The position numbers were made by a program, and so were the translations under genes. The notes beneath the pieces are model-generated. The model ran no database searches and was not told the origin of the DNA. It was given only the letters and a program-made list of their open reading frames with translations. A stretch of 5,110 bases of DNA from an uncultured Mesorhizobium sp. (lineage in GTDB: Bacteria; Pseudomonadota; Alphaproteobacteria; Rhizobiales; Rhizobiaceae), in assembly GCA_950071955.1 (NCBI GenBank), contig CATMOC010000325.1, positions 1 through 5,110 on the forward strand, read 5' to 3'. Numbering within the stretch: position 1 is the first letter of the stretch; every line of letters begins with the position of its first letter. Of the stretch, positions 5,103 to 5,110 are shown one piece after another.

Positions 5103-5110
5103 TGCTGCCC
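5102..5110 (+). CDS. Start of a further gene, truncated by the window edge
   Basis: ATG CTG CCC begins at 5102, its A being the last base of the preceding stop (TGATG), a classic coupled start. Only three codons are visible, so no family can be read. Context (response regulator, then small membrane protein) makes a sodium:solute symporter or a symporter-fused sensor kinase a reasonable guess. Confidence 0.5.

Noticed and set aside
1..5110. CRISPR array, tRNA or rRNA genes, insertion-sequence ends, or defence-system genes
   Set aside because: I saw no regularly spaced repeats, cloverleaf-like sequence, transposase motifs or terminal inverted repeats. The coding content is transport and regulation.

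Overview
The window reads as a GC-rich alphaproteobacterial locus. The evidence is strong third-position G/C bias, a RamB/PccR-type short-chain acyl-CoA regulator with the C-terminal cysteine pattern of that family, and a Tat-exported Liv-type binding protein divergent from it. This taxonomic placement is by pattern recognition, not by a search.

Left half (minus strand): a branched-chain amino acid/organic acid-type ABC importer. The substrate-binding protein gene (2723 to 1383) comes first. A perfect 11-bp hairpin follows it, then a LivH-type inner-membrane permease starting at 1296. The permease does not end normally. At about 483-463, inside a run of valine codons followed by two glycines, the reading frame passes without interruption into the FAD/NAD-binding Rossmann domain of an Old Yellow Enzyme-type flavoprotein (2,4-dienoyl-CoA reductase / trimethylamine dehydrogenase class). 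It stays in that sequence to the window edge. Codon use changes at the same place. This is either a contig misjoin or a real illegitimate recombination through a short shared tract, and it is the strongest anomaly in the window.

Centre (2724-2913): an AT-rich divergent control region. It has a plausible promoter in each direction and repeated TTGYAAA-type elements. Two of these lie in tandem inside the spacer of the transporter promoter, one lies in the rightward promoter, and one lies just before the regulator's likely TTG start. The layout suggests that the regulator controls both itself and the transporter.

Right half (plus strand): the ScfR-family regulator (2914-4386), which carries an internal segment strikingly like a histidine kinase dimerisation domain. 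It is followed by a stand-alone CheY-like response regulator (4474-4848), an 85-residue two-helix membrane protein coupled to it by a 4-bp overlap, and the first three codons of a further gene starting at 5102. Together this looks like an acyl-CoA-sensing and two-component module beside a solute importer. The likely theme is uptake and sensing of small carboxylates or amino acids. The substrate cannot be read from the sequence.
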